Source of the DNA: Cupriavidus oxalaticus
GTDB taxonomy: Bacteria > Pseudomonadota > Gammaproteobacteria > Burkholderiales > Burkholderiaceae
Direction of reading: 5' to 3'
Assembly (NCBI RefSeq): GCF_004768545.1
Contig: NZ_CP038636.1
Location: forward strand, 806,001 to 870,000
DNA: 64,000 bases
The notes under the pieces are model-generated. The model did no database searches. It was not told where the DNA came from and worked only from the letters and a program-made list of their open reading frames with translations. A program made the position numbers and the translations under genes. Shown here in pieces: positions 17,033 to 28,548 of the stretch; within the stretch, counting starts at the first letter, position 1, and every line of letters starts with the position of its first letter.

Positions 17033-17830
17033 TCAGAACACGCGTTTCAGGCCGAGTATCCAGTGCGCGGTGCCCAGCCGCTTGCCGTCGGCCACCCACA
17101 GGCTGCGATCGGCATTCGTCCCCGTGTAGGCCAACGAGACGGTCCAGCCGGTGCCGAAGCTCTTGCTGACCACGGCGCGCCAGTCCGTATAGTTGAAGGC
17201 GCCGTAGTTGCGCACCCATTGCCGGCCCACATGCAGCCCCAGCACGAAGTCTTCCGGCAGCGGGACATCGGCGTTGAGCTCCAGGTAGCCGCTGCCATGC
17301 GAGCTGCCCTGGTTGGTCCCCATCGATGCGCTGTTGAAGCCGAAGAAGTCGGTCAGCGTGCTGGAGTATTTCAGGGTCACAAACTTCCAGCCGACCGCGC
17401 CGTACAGTTCCAGCGTGTTGTATTTCTCGTCCGAGCCCGGCAGCTTGGGGTTTTCCGGATAGTAGAACTGCAGCAGCCCGACATCAAAGCGCCAGTCGCC
17501 GAAGGACTTGGTAAAGCCGCCGTACAGGTCCATCTCAAGGCTGGCGCCGTTGATCGCCTTGCTGCTGACGTTGGTCGCCCAGACGCCAGCGTAGAGACCG
17601 CTATCGTGCGCGTAGTCGAAGCCGCCCTGCAAGGCAGGCCGGTCCTGCGTGTAGGTGATGCCGCGAAAGACGTAGTTGCTCATCAGCGCGACATTGGCGC
17701 TGAAGGTATGGGGGCTGGCGGGCGGCTTCGGCTCCTCCTGCGCGAAGACGCCTGGGGCCGCGCCTGCACCGCAGGCCAGCAAGCAACCCGAGGCGAAGGC
17801 CCTGGACCAGGATTGCGAGGACAGTTTCAT
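17033..17830 (-). CDS. TorF-family putative outer-membrane porin
   Basis: A 265-residue protein with a Sec signal peptide (MKLSSQSWSRAF, hydrophobic core ending ACGAGAAPGVFAQ, cut near residue 30). The mature part is rich in amphipathic beta strands (NVALMSNYVFRGITYTQDRPALQGGFDYAHDSGLYAGVWATN) like TorF/TIGR02001 proteins, and ends in an aromatic residue (RVF) as outer-membrane barrels do. It lies downstream of etfA on the same strand but is separated by 228 bp containing a GC-rich palindrome, so it may be independent of the trimethylamine operon. It converges with the GGDEF gene 33 bp away. Confidence 0.82.
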   Translation of the reverse strand: MKLSSQSWSRAFASGCLLACGAGAAPGVFAQEEPKPPASPHTFSANVALMSNYVFRGITYTQDRPALQGGFDYAHDSGLYAGVWATNVSSKAINGASLEMDLYGGFTKSFGDWRFDVGLLQFYYPENPKLPGSDEKYNTLELYGAVGWKFVTLKYSSTLTDFFGFNSASMGTNQGSSHGSGYLELNADVPLPEDFVLGLHVGRQWVRNYGAFNYTDWRAVVSKSFGTGWTVSLAYTGTNADRSLWVADGKRLGTAHWILGLKRVF

Positions 17831-17959
17831 GCTTGATCCTTGGCAAGGAATGTTTGCGCTGCATCGACTGCGTATTGTTGGTGGCGTACTGTTGGTGGCT
17901 TGTTGTTGCTCCCCATGCCGCGGCGCTCTGGTCCGGCTGGCGCCTTGCCATACCCCCCT

Positions 17960-17996
17960 CACCCGGGCCCTCTCCCATGCGGACGGAGGGCGGGTG
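17960..17996. terminator. GC-rich palindrome after the trimethylamine operon
   Basis: CACCCGGGCCCTC and GAGGGCGGGTG form an imperfect stem with a 13-nt loop. It resembles the CCCTCACCC...GGGTGAGGG repeats scattered between genes in many proteobacteria, and could act as a terminator or REP-like element. It lies between etfA and the porin gene. Confidence 0.5.
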
Positions 17997-18058
17997 CAAC
18001 CGGGCGAGGAAGGTCACCGCCGGCAGGTTCCCGCCGTCGGCTTGCTGCACCATCCACC

Positions 18059-19021
18059 TCAGAAATGGTTGCGCAGCTCCTTGCCGATATCGAAGATGTC
18101 GCCCACGATGCCGTACTTCGCAATCGTGAATATGGAAGCCTCGGGGTCGGTGTTGACGGCGATGATGGTGTCCACATGCTTCATGCCGGCCATGTGCTGG
18201 ACCGAACCCGAGATGCCCATCGCCACGTACAGCTTGCAGTTGGCGGCGGTCTTGCCCGACTGCCCCACCTGCCGCGACTTCGGCAGCCACCCCGAATCGG
18301 CGATCGGCCGCGAGCAGCCCAGCGTGGCGCCCACCGAATCCGACAGCTCCTTGAACTGCTCGACGTTGTCTTCCTCGCCCACGCCGCGTCCGATCGAGAG
18401 GATGAAGTCCGCGCCCGGGATGTCCACATCGTCGCCGCCGGCCGGCTCTTCGAAGGCCAGGTGCTGGCTGCGCGGCGCGACCTGCGGTGCCGCCTGGCTG
18501 GACACCGCCGGTGTCCCGGCCGCTTCCACGGGCTTGAACGAGCCCGGCCGTACCGTCAGCACCACGGTGGCGCGATCGGGGAACTCCATCTCGACGTTCA
18601 CCTTCTGGCCGTATCCGGAACGCGTGGCCACCCAGCCATCGCCATCGCGCTCGACCTTGAACACGTCGGTGGTAAAGCCATGGCCATCACGCACCGCCAG
18701 CGGCGCCGCATAGCCCAGCGTATCCACGCTATGCGGCAGCAAGACCAGCGACGGCTTGCCGGCAGCAATCAGCGCGCGCACCGACGCTTCATATACTTCC
18801 GGATCGAAGGCATCGTCCGCGCTTTGCACCGTCACGATCTCATCCACGCCCGCCAGTTTCAGCGCCTCGGCGTAGCGCCCCGGATCGGCGCCGATCACCG
18901 CCACCCGCACCGGCTGGCCGCTTGCCGCCTTCAGGCTGACGGCCAGGCCGACCAGTTCGCGGCTGACCGGACGCAGCTCGCCCTTGCGATGCTCACCTAC
19001 CACCAGAATGCCCGTCATCAT
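18059..19021 (-). CDS. etfA: Electron transfer flavoprotein alpha subunit
   Basis: A 320-residue FixB/EtfA protein. The C-terminal FAD domain has the diagnostic SRPIADSGWLPKSRQVGQSGKT block (about residues 225-246), GISGSVQHMAGM and INTDPEAS-type VNTDPEASIF. The middle segment ILSIGRGVGEEDN precedes it. With EtfB it accepts electrons from flavin dehydrogenases; here the likely donor is trimethylamine dehydrogenase from the same operon, whose known acceptor in Methylophilus is an ETF. Its start overlaps the end of etfB by 4 bp. Confidence 0.93.
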   Translation of the reverse strand: MMTGILVVGEHRKGELRPVSRELVGLAVSLKAASGQPVRVAVIGADPGRYAEALKLAGVDEIVTVQSADDAFDPEVYEASVRALIAAGKPSLVLLPHSVDTLGYAAPLAVRDGHGFTTDVFKVERDGDGWVATRSGYGQKVNVEMEFPDRATVVLTVRPGSFKPVEAAGTPAVSSQAAPQVAPRSQHLAFEEPAGGDDVDIPGADFILSIGRGVGEEDNVEQFKELSDSVGATLGCSRPIADSGWLPKSRQVGQSGKTAANCKLYVAMGISGSVQHMAGMKHVDTIIAVNTDPEASIFTIAKYGIVGDIFDIGKELRNHF

Positions 19022-19818
19022 GCTTCTCCCCTGTATTCCTTGATGATCTTTGCCAGTTGCGACGCCTGCTCGGCCGGGGTGCCCCCGATCATTTGCGCGC
19101 GGCCCTTCTCCGGCACGTACATGCGCCGCACCCGCGACAGGGAGCCCGCCGCACCAGCCTCGCCGGCGGCAAGGCCGATGTCTTCCGGCGACACCACTTC
19201 AATCGGCCGCGAGGCCGCCTGCTTGATGCCGCGCAAGGAGGCATAGCGCGGCGTGTTGATGCCGAGCTGCAGCGTGAGCACGGCGGGCGTGTCGATCTTC
19301 ACCGCGGCATAGGTGCCGCCTTCGAGCTCGCGCCGCACCGTTGCCTTGCCATCACCCGGGGTGTATTCCAGCGTCGCAACGACCGCCGCATGGGGCGCAT
19401 CCAGCAGCCCGGCGAGCGCCATGCCGGTCGCGCCGAATGCGTGGTCGGAAGCCTGCACGCCGGCAAACACCAGGTCGGCGGACTCGCGGCGTGCCAGCGC
19501 GGCCAGCACCCGCGCCACGGCGATGGGGTCGGATTCCTCCAGCGCATCGTCCCAGACGCGGATGGCGCGGTCGGCGCCCTTGGCCAGGCACTTGCGCAAC
19601 TCTTCGTCCGCGCTGTCCGGGCCCACCGTGGCCACGATCACCTCGATGCCCTCGCCGCCCGGCCCCTCCTTGAGGCGCATGGCCTCCTCCAGGGTGTAGT
19701 GGTCCCACTCGTTCAGGTCGTGCACCAGGAAGTCGGGATCGATGTCGCGGCCGTCGTCGCGAATCTCGAAGTCCTCGTCCAGCGTGGCCACCTGCTTGAT
19801 CGTCACCAGTATCTTCAT
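19018..19818 (-). CDS. etfB: Electron transfer flavoprotein beta subunit
   Basis: A 266-residue EtfB/FixA protein beginning MKILVTIKQVATLDEDFEI. It has the NEWDHYTLEEAMRLKE segment, FAGVQASDHAFGATG and the AMP-site region DTPAVLTLQLGINTPRYASLRGI. The frame is open upstream, but ATG 19818 overlaps the stop of the preceding repeat protein gene (ATGA), which marks the start. It pairs with EtfA downstream. Confidence 0.93.
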   Translation of the reverse strand: MKILVTIKQVATLDEDFEIRDDGRDIDPDFLVHDLNEWDHYTLEEAMRLKEGPGGEGIEVIVATVGPDSADEELRKCLAKGADRAIRVWDDALEESDPIAVARVLAALARRESADLVFAGVQASDHAFGATGMALAGLLDAPHAAVVATLEYTPGDGKATVRRELEGGTYAAVKIDTPAVLTLQLGINTPRYASLRGIKQAASRPIEVVSPEDIGLAAGEAGAAGSLSRVRRMYVPEKGRAQMIGGTPAEQASQLAKIIKEYRGEA

Positions 19819-21284
19819 ATCGTCTCCATCGTCTGCGCTGCTTGTTGTATGGCTCGCGGCATGGCCTGGCGCCGCGCCGGCGCCGCGCGCATGCCCGCCA
19901 GCCGGGCGAAATGGCCGAAGATGCGGAAGCGGACTTGCGCGTCGGGGTCGCCGCGCATGCGCCAACGGTCCGCGTCCGTCAGGTTGGGATGCTCGATCAC
20001 CATGGCGCGGTGCAAGGCGTAGCCGTCGTGACGCAGCACCAGCAGCACGCCACGCGGCGCCTTCCGGTTGAGGATCACGGCGCGGCGGACATCGGCGCTC
20101 GGGTGGGCCGCCAGCGTCGCCAGCCGCGCGGGCGAGGTGCCGGGATGACGTGCCACGCCCGCCAGTACGTCGACGTCCGTGCAGCGTGCAAGGCGGCGCA
20201 GCAGCGGCAACGGCAGGTCATCGCGGTAGGCCACGCCGGCCCGTACCCAGGCGACGGGATCCGCGCCCAGCCGCTCCAGCAGTCCCGCAGGACAGCCCGG
20301 GTGCCGCGCCGCGCAGCGCCGCACCTCTGGCTCTGGATCCGCTGCGGCCAGCACCAGCCAGTCCACCGGGCAGCCGGGGTTGCGTGCCACCGTGCGGCGC
20401 ACCCAGGGGTCGGTGTCCTCCAGCAGCCAGCCCGCCATGCGCGCCGCCAGGTCCTTGCGCCCCGCCACCGCGCGGCGCACACCGGCATCGCCGTCGAAGC
20501 AGCATGCCAGCAAGGCATCGGCGGGTATGGCCGGGTGCGCCGCTGCCGCACGACGTACGGCGGGATCGGCATCTGCCGCGAGCTGGCGCAGAAGCGTCCC
20601 CGGGGCCCGCGCCTGCTGCGCCAGGCAGCGCCGCTCCAGCGCCGATGCCGGCAATGCCTGCAGCAGGCTGTCCGGGCAATGCGGATGCAACAGGATCTGG
20701 GCTCGCACCGCTACGCCGTTGCCCTCGTCCCCCTCGTCCCCCTGGCCTGCATCGCGCCACAAAGCCTGCAAGGTGGCCTCGCCGGTGGCCGGGTTGATGG
20801 CCAGCAGCCGCTGCAGGACCGGCAAGTGCCGCTGCTGCAGCGCGGCCAGCACGTCCGCGGCGACGCCCGCGTTCTCGCACAGCGCGCACAGGATCTCCTC
20901 CTGCGCCGTGTCGTCGGCGATCTGCGCCAGCACCGCACGCGGCATATGCGCGTGCCGCGCCAGCAGCAGTCGCATGCGTTCGCTGCGCGCCCGCGGCCAG
21001 AGCGCAGCCAGGCAATCCGCTGGCGCGGCGGGATTGCGCGCGAGCCGCTGCCCGACCATGGCATCGTCGCGCGCTTCCGCACCCAGCCGCGCCAGCACGG
21101 GCGGCGCCACGAAGGCCGCAGATGCCAGCAGCAGCCGGTCGCGGCGCGCCTCGAACAGGCGCGGCGCCAGCCACTGCCGGTGCACCGCCGAGGCGTAGGG
21201 ATAGAGCGCGGCCGCGGGGTACGGCTCCGCGTCTTCCCGCGCGCGCCGCAGCAGCTCCATCCAGTGCCGACCGGTGAATTTCAT
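19815..21284 (-). CDS. Leucine-rich-variant/HEAT-like repeat protein
   Basis: A 489-residue soluble protein with no signal peptide or membrane helix. Residues 235-455 hold about nine units of a 22-25-residue repeat with the pattern D-x-x-V-R-R-x-V-A-x-x-P-x-x-P-x-x-x-L-x-x-L, for example DPAVRRAAAAHPAIP and DPWVRRTVARNPGCP; more degenerate units go back to about residue 60. This is typical of LRV or HEAT-like solenoids. I see no four-cysteine cluster of the LRV iron-sulfur type. It sits between the DgcB-like gene (11 bp) and etfB (4 bp overlap), so it probably serves ETF or Fe-S protein assembly or complex formation. Its function is unknown. Confidence 0.82.
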   Translation of the reverse strand: MKFTGRHWMELLRRAREDAEPYPAAALYPYASAVHRQWLAPRLFEARRDRLLLASAAFVAPPVLARLGAEARDDAMVGQRLARNPAAPADCLAALWPRARSERMRLLLARHAHMPRAVLAQIADDTAQEEILCALCENAGVAADVLAALQQRHLPVLQRLLAINPATGEATLQALWRDAGQGDEGDEGNGVAVRAQILLHPHCPDSLLQALPASALERRCLAQQARAPGTLLRQLAADADPAVRRAAAAHPAIPADALLACCFDGDAGVRRAVAGRKDLAARMAGWLLEDTDPWVRRTVARNPGCPVDWLVLAAADPEPEVRRCAARHPGCPAGLLERLGADPVAWVRAGVAYRDDLPLPLLRRLARCTDVDVLAGVARHPGTSPARLATLAAHPSADVRRAVILNRKAPRGVLLVLRHDGYALHRAMVIEHPNLTDADRWRMRGDPDAQVRFRIFGHFARLAGMRAAPARRQAMPRAIQQAAQTMETI

Positions 21285-21295
21285 CGCCGCGCGCC

Positions 21296-23506
21296 TCAGG
21301 CTTCCACCAGGCCGCCCTGCGGGCTGGCGGACCCGCCAGCACGCAGGGCGGCTGCACCGGCACCTGCACCGGCAACCTCGGCTTCCAGCGTGATGGGCTC
21401 GGCCAGCGCGTCGCGGATCATCTCGATCAGTTCTCGCACCACGAACTTGCCCTCATAGCCGCTGGTCTTGAGCGCGTCCTCGAACATGGTCAGGTCTTTG
21501 GGGCAGCAAACCACGAAGACTTCCAGCCCGTCGATGCCCGCCGCCTCACGCATGCGCAGCTGGGACGGCTTCTCGGCGCCGACCGGATCCGGCATCCAGA
21601 TGCGCCCGCCGCCGGCGCCGCAACAGAAGGAGTTGTCGCCATGGCGCGGCATCTCCACCAGTTCGCAGCCGATGCGCTTCAGGATTTCGCGCGGGCCGCC
21701 GTAGCCCTTGTTGAAACGGCCCAGGTGGCAGGGATCGTGCAGGGTCACGCGCAAATGCTGCGGCTGGCGCACCTTGAGCTGGCCCTGCTCCAGCATGCGC
21801 TGCACGAAGCTGGTGTAGTGCTCGATCTCATAGTTGCCGCCGAAGTCCGGATACTCGTTGCGGATGGTGTTGTAGGAATGCGGGTCCGTGGTCACGATGC
21901 GCTGGAACTGCACGGTGCCCAGCGTGGCGATATTGGTTTCGGCCAGCAGTTCGTAGAGCCCTTCCTCGCCCACGCGGCGCACGTCGTTGCCGGCATTCGA
22001 TTCCCCTTCGAACAGCAGGCCGAAATTGACGCCGGCCTCGTGCAGCAGGGTGGCGAAGGCCTGGCTGACCTTCTGGTTGCGCGGATCGAACGAGGCGTAG
22101 TCGCCCACGAACCACAGCACGTCCACCGGCTCCTTGCGCGCATCCTTGATCTGGAACGGCAGCGCCTTGGTCCAGGCCGCGCGCTTGCGCTTGGATTCCC
22201 CGAAGGAATTGCCAGTCTTGTGGATGGTCTGCAAGGTCTTCTGCAGCTGCGGCTCCATCTCGCCCTCTTCCACCAGCTTGCGGCGCATCTGCACGATGAT
22301 GGGTACATGCTCCACCGCCACCGGGCAGATCTCCACGCAGGCCATGCAGGTGCGGCACGACCACAGGGTCTCCATGAACACCTGGCCGCCATCCTTGCCG
22401 TGCGGGCTCAGCTTGACCTGCTCCGGCAAGGTGTTCTTCTGCAGGGCATCGTTGGCGAACTCGCGCAGCGAGAGGATCACGTCGCGCGGCGACAGCGGCG
22501 CCCCTGCGGCGCGCGCCGGGCAGGCTTCATGGCAGCGGCCGCACTTGGTGCAGGCATCGAGGTTGAGCAGATGCTTCCAGGTAAAGTCGGTGATGGTCGT
22601 ATAGCCCACCTTGTCGCCGGTGGCGGCCTGGCGCGGCAGGCGCTGCGCGGCCAGCGGATCGCGCAACATCAGCGAGCCGGCCGCGGTGAAGATGTGCTTG
22701 ACCTTCGTGAAGGGAATCAGCGCGATCAGGGTCAGCGCCAGCAAACCGTGGAACCACCACAGGCCGGTGCGCAGCAGCCCCGCCGCGGCGGCGCTCAGCC
22801 CGGCAGCGCGCAGGCCTTCGGCCAGCGCCGCGCCGAACGGCGACCACCACCGCAGCTCCCATACCTCCGGCCGCTGCTGCAGCCAGACCAGGCGGGCGGC
22901 CTCCAGCACGTAGCCGGTCGCGCCGATGACGATCAGTGTCCACAGGAAGGCCCAGTCCTCGCGGCGGTAGCCGCTGCGGTCGTAGCCGGGCTCGCCGGGC
23001 TTGCGGTCGGGGCGCGTGTAGTCCAGCTTGGGCGGCTTGATCCAGCCGCGCCGGACCATCATGTAGACGAGACCGCCGATCATGGCCACGCCGGCGCAAT
23101 CCAGTACCAGCGAGAACCACAGATAGAAATTCCCGTGCCAGAAGCTGATGCCGAACAGCTTGGCCGTGATGTCGTAGTCGAGCGTAATGGTTGCGGTGCC
23201 GATGAAGAGCAGCGCGAAACCATAGAAGATAAGCCGGTGCGCGCGCCCGGCGGCGGGATCGCGCCTGGCGATAGTGCGATGGCTCGCTACCGTGCGGCAC
23301 ATCTGCAGGAAGCGCTTGAACAGATCGAGCGGCGCGCCCAGGGGCTGGCCACGCCGGTACTTGCGCACCTGCACATAGGTGCCCCAGCAGAACACGCCGA
23401 TGGCGCCGAAGCCCACCAGGTAGAACAGCACGATGGCGTGGGACGAGAATCCTTCAAACAGGACCCGGGTGATCTGGAGCGGGTCGAACTTGTCTGCGGC
23501 GAACAT
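21296..23506 (-). CDS. DgcB-like membrane iron-sulfur oxidoreductase
   Basis: A 736-residue protein related to DgcB and HdrD/GlpC-type proteins. The N-terminal part (about residues 20-300) has five to six membrane helices with His residues, like NarI-type cytochrome subunits. Two 4Fe-4S motifs follow, CTKCGRCHEACP and CRTCMACVEICP, then a C-terminal CCG-type domain (HDPCHLGR, FCCGAGGGRIWM, VVCCPKDL). In Pseudomonas, DgcB takes part in dimethylglycine oxidation. Here it lies between tmd and etfBA, so it probably passes ETF electrons to quinone in place of the usual ETF-quinone oxidoreductase. I place the start at 23506 (MFAADKFDPLQ); upstream codons look non-coding. Confidence 0.87.
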   Translation of the reverse strand: MFAADKFDPLQITRVLFEGFSSHAIVLFYLVGFGAIGVFCWGTYVQVRKYRRGQPLGAPLDLFKRFLQMCRTVASHRTIARRDPAAGRAHRLIFYGFALLFIGTATITLDYDITAKLFGISFWHGNFYLWFSLVLDCAGVAMIGGLVYMMVRRGWIKPPKLDYTRPDRKPGEPGYDRSGYRREDWAFLWTLIVIGATGYVLEAARLVWLQQRPEVWELRWWSPFGAALAEGLRAAGLSAAAAGLLRTGLWWFHGLLALTLIALIPFTKVKHIFTAAGSLMLRDPLAAQRLPRQAATGDKVGYTTITDFTWKHLLNLDACTKCGRCHEACPARAAGAPLSPRDVILSLREFANDALQKNTLPEQVKLSPHGKDGGQVFMETLWSCRTCMACVEICPVAVEHVPIIVQMRRKLVEEGEMEPQLQKTLQTIHKTGNSFGESKRKRAAWTKALPFQIKDARKEPVDVLWFVGDYASFDPRNQKVSQAFATLLHEAGVNFGLLFEGESNAGNDVRRVGEEGLYELLAETNIATLGTVQFQRIVTTDPHSYNTIRNEYPDFGGNYEIEHYTSFVQRMLEQGQLKVRQPQHLRVTLHDPCHLGRFNKGYGGPREILKRIGCELVEMPRHGDNSFCCGAGGGRIWMPDPVGAEKPSQLRMREAAGIDGLEVFVVCCPKDLTMFEDALKTSGYEGKFVVRELIEMIRDALAEPITLEAEVAGAGAGAAALRAGGSASPQGGLVEA

Positions 23507-23610
23507 GGCGGCTTCCGTCTGGGTCGATGCGTGGAGGAGCGGCGGGGCGCGGCGGGGCGCGGCGCGACGAGGAGGGCCAGGCACAGCCTGCCTGGCCCTC
23601 CCCCCGCGGA

Positions 23611-26965
<3,355 letters not shown>

Positions 26966-26981
26966 CGCGCTTCCTCGCCTC

Positions 26982-27944
26982 CTAGATGGCCAGCACCACG
27001 CGCTGGCAGCGCGCCCGCGAGACGCAGGGCATGAGCTTGCGTCCGCCCGCCCGTTCCTCGGCGGAGAGATAGTGATCGCGATGCAGCAGTTCGCCGTCGG
27101 TCTCCAGCACCTCGAGTTCGCACTGCCCGCAGGCACCGCCGCGGCACAGGTAAGGCGCCCTGACGCCGGCCGCCTCGATGGCTTCCAGCAGGCTGACCTC
27201 GCTGCCGACCTGCACGGTGATGCCGCTGCGCGCCAGCACCGCCTCGAACGGGACGCCGGGCTGCGGCGCGAGAAACTGCTCCCAATGCACGTGGCCGTCC
27301 GACCACCCCGCCGCGCGCGCCGCCTGGCGCACGGCGTCGATCATGCCGGCCGGCCCGCACACGTAGACATCGGTGCCGAGCGGCTGCCCCGCCAGCACCG
27401 TGGCGAAGTCGAGCTGATTGCCGCCCTCGTCCACGTAGAGATGCAGCTTGCTGCCGGCGATCCGCTGCAGCGCGACGGCGAAGCCGGCATGTTCCTGGCT
27501 GCGCACGGCGTAGTGCAGCTCGTAGGCCGCATCGAGCCGCTCCAGCTCCGCCAGGTGCGAAAAGAATGGCGTGATGCCGATGCCGCCCGCGATCAGGATG
27601 TGCTTGCGCCGGGTCTTGAGCAGCGGAAAGAGATTGACCGGCGCGGACACGCGCAGCACCGAGCCGACCGTGACCCGTTCATGCATGTGGCGCGAGCCGC
27701 CGCGCCCTTCGTCCACGCGGCGCACACCGATCTGGTAGTGGTCACCGTCCCAGGGCGAACTCATCAGCGAGTACGGATTGCGGTGCAGCCGGTCGTGGCC
27801 TTGCATCTCCACCACGATATGGCTGCCGCCGGAGAAGCGCGGCAGCGCGCCGCCGTCGGCATGCTGCAGGGTGAAGCGCTTGATCAGCGGCGTCACCGGC
27901 TCGATCTCTGCCACGCGCACCGGAATGGATTCCTGCGGTTTCAT
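26982..27944 (-). CDS. PDR/VanB-family flavin and 2Fe-2S reductase (dimethylamine monooxygenase component)
   Basis: A 320-residue oxidoreductase: an N-terminal flavin-binding barrel with RNPYSLMSSPWDGD (residues 55-68), an NAD-binding domain with ILIAGGIGITPFFSHL and VYVCGPAGMIDAV, and a C-terminal plant-type 2Fe-2S domain with CRGGACGQCELEVLE and a distal Cys in LMPCVSRA. It would pass NAD(P)H electrons to the heme subunit encoded next. Its start overlaps the stop of the preceding small gene by 4 bp. The order matches the dmm dimethylamine monooxygenase set. Confidence 0.88.
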   Translation of the reverse strand: MKPQESIPVRVAEIEPVTPLIKRFTLQHADGGALPRFSGGSHIVVEMQGHDRLHRNPYSLMSSPWDGDHYQIGVRRVDEGRGGSRHMHERVTVGSVLRVSAPVNLFPLLKTRRKHILIAGGIGITPFFSHLAELERLDAAYELHYAVRSQEHAGFAVALQRIAGSKLHLYVDEGGNQLDFATVLAGQPLGTDVYVCGPAGMIDAVRQAARAAGWSDGHVHWEQFLAPQPGVPFEAVLARSGITVQVGSEVSLLEAIEAAGVRAPYLCRGGACGQCELEVLETDGELLHRDHYLSAEERAGGRKLMPCVSRARCQRVVLAI

Positions 27945-28522
27945 GCTGCCCCCGGGGTTTCCGCGTCGGCCATCACACCCATGAAGGCGGCGAGCCGGCG
28001 CGAATAGTGATCCCGCACCAGCAGCGTGCGGCCACAGCCCGCGCAAGGCGCCAGGCTGCCGCTCACCGCCGCGTTGCAGGTGTGGCAATGGATGCAGTAC
28101 ACACGGCGCGCCGCGGCCGGGGCCACGTGCTCGCATTGCATCTCGTCGGGATCGAGCCCATGCTGCTCGGCGCTCCGGCTCGCCTGGGCAAGGAAGTCCT
28201 CGTCGCCGGCGGCGTAGAAGCGCAGCCCCATCGGCTGGCGCGCCAGGGCCTGCGCCAGCGCCGCGAGCAATGCGTTCCCGGATGCGGCGATGGTGGCGCC
28301 GGGCCACGCCGCGCGCACGCCTTCGGCAAGGTCGGCGCTGGCCGCGGGGGCGTACAGCAGCTCGCATGCCGACGCCGCGGAGCCCGCCCGGCTGGCCTGC
28401 GCGGCCAGGCGCAGCAGGGCCTCTGCGCCCGCCCCGCACGCCACCGCCAGGTGCGTGTGCCCGCTGCGGTCGAACTGCAGTGCGCGGTACACCGGCATGC
28501 TCTTGATCCCTGTCACCAGCAT
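27941..28522 (-). CDS. Small cysteine-rich subunit, DmmA-family-like
   Basis: A 193-residue protein. Residues 1-140 are an Ala-rich alpha/beta region reminiscent of a ferredoxin-reductase nucleotide-binding half (LRFYAAGDEDFLAQASR), and the C-terminus (about 140-175) has a Cys/His cluster CIHCHTCNAAVSGSLAPCAGCGRTLLVRDHYSRR in which Cys pairs could bind zinc or an Fe-S centre. Genes of this kind accompany dimethylamine monooxygenase genes. It lies between the GcvT-like gene (26 bp) and the reductase (4 bp overlap). The start MLVTGIKS at 28522 has an AGGAG site upstream. Confidence 0.78.
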   Translation of the reverse strand: MLVTGIKSMPVYRALQFDRSGHTHLAVACGAGAEALLRLAAQASRAGSAASACELLYAPAASADLAEGVRAAWPGATIAASGNALLAALAQALARQPMGLRFYAAGDEDFLAQASRSAEQHGLDPDEMQCEHVAPAAARRVYCIHCHTCNAAVSGSLAPCAGCGRTLLVRDHYSRRLAAFMGVMADAETPGAA

Positions 28523-28548
28523 GGCAAGCTCCTTTGCCCCGGGGCCGT

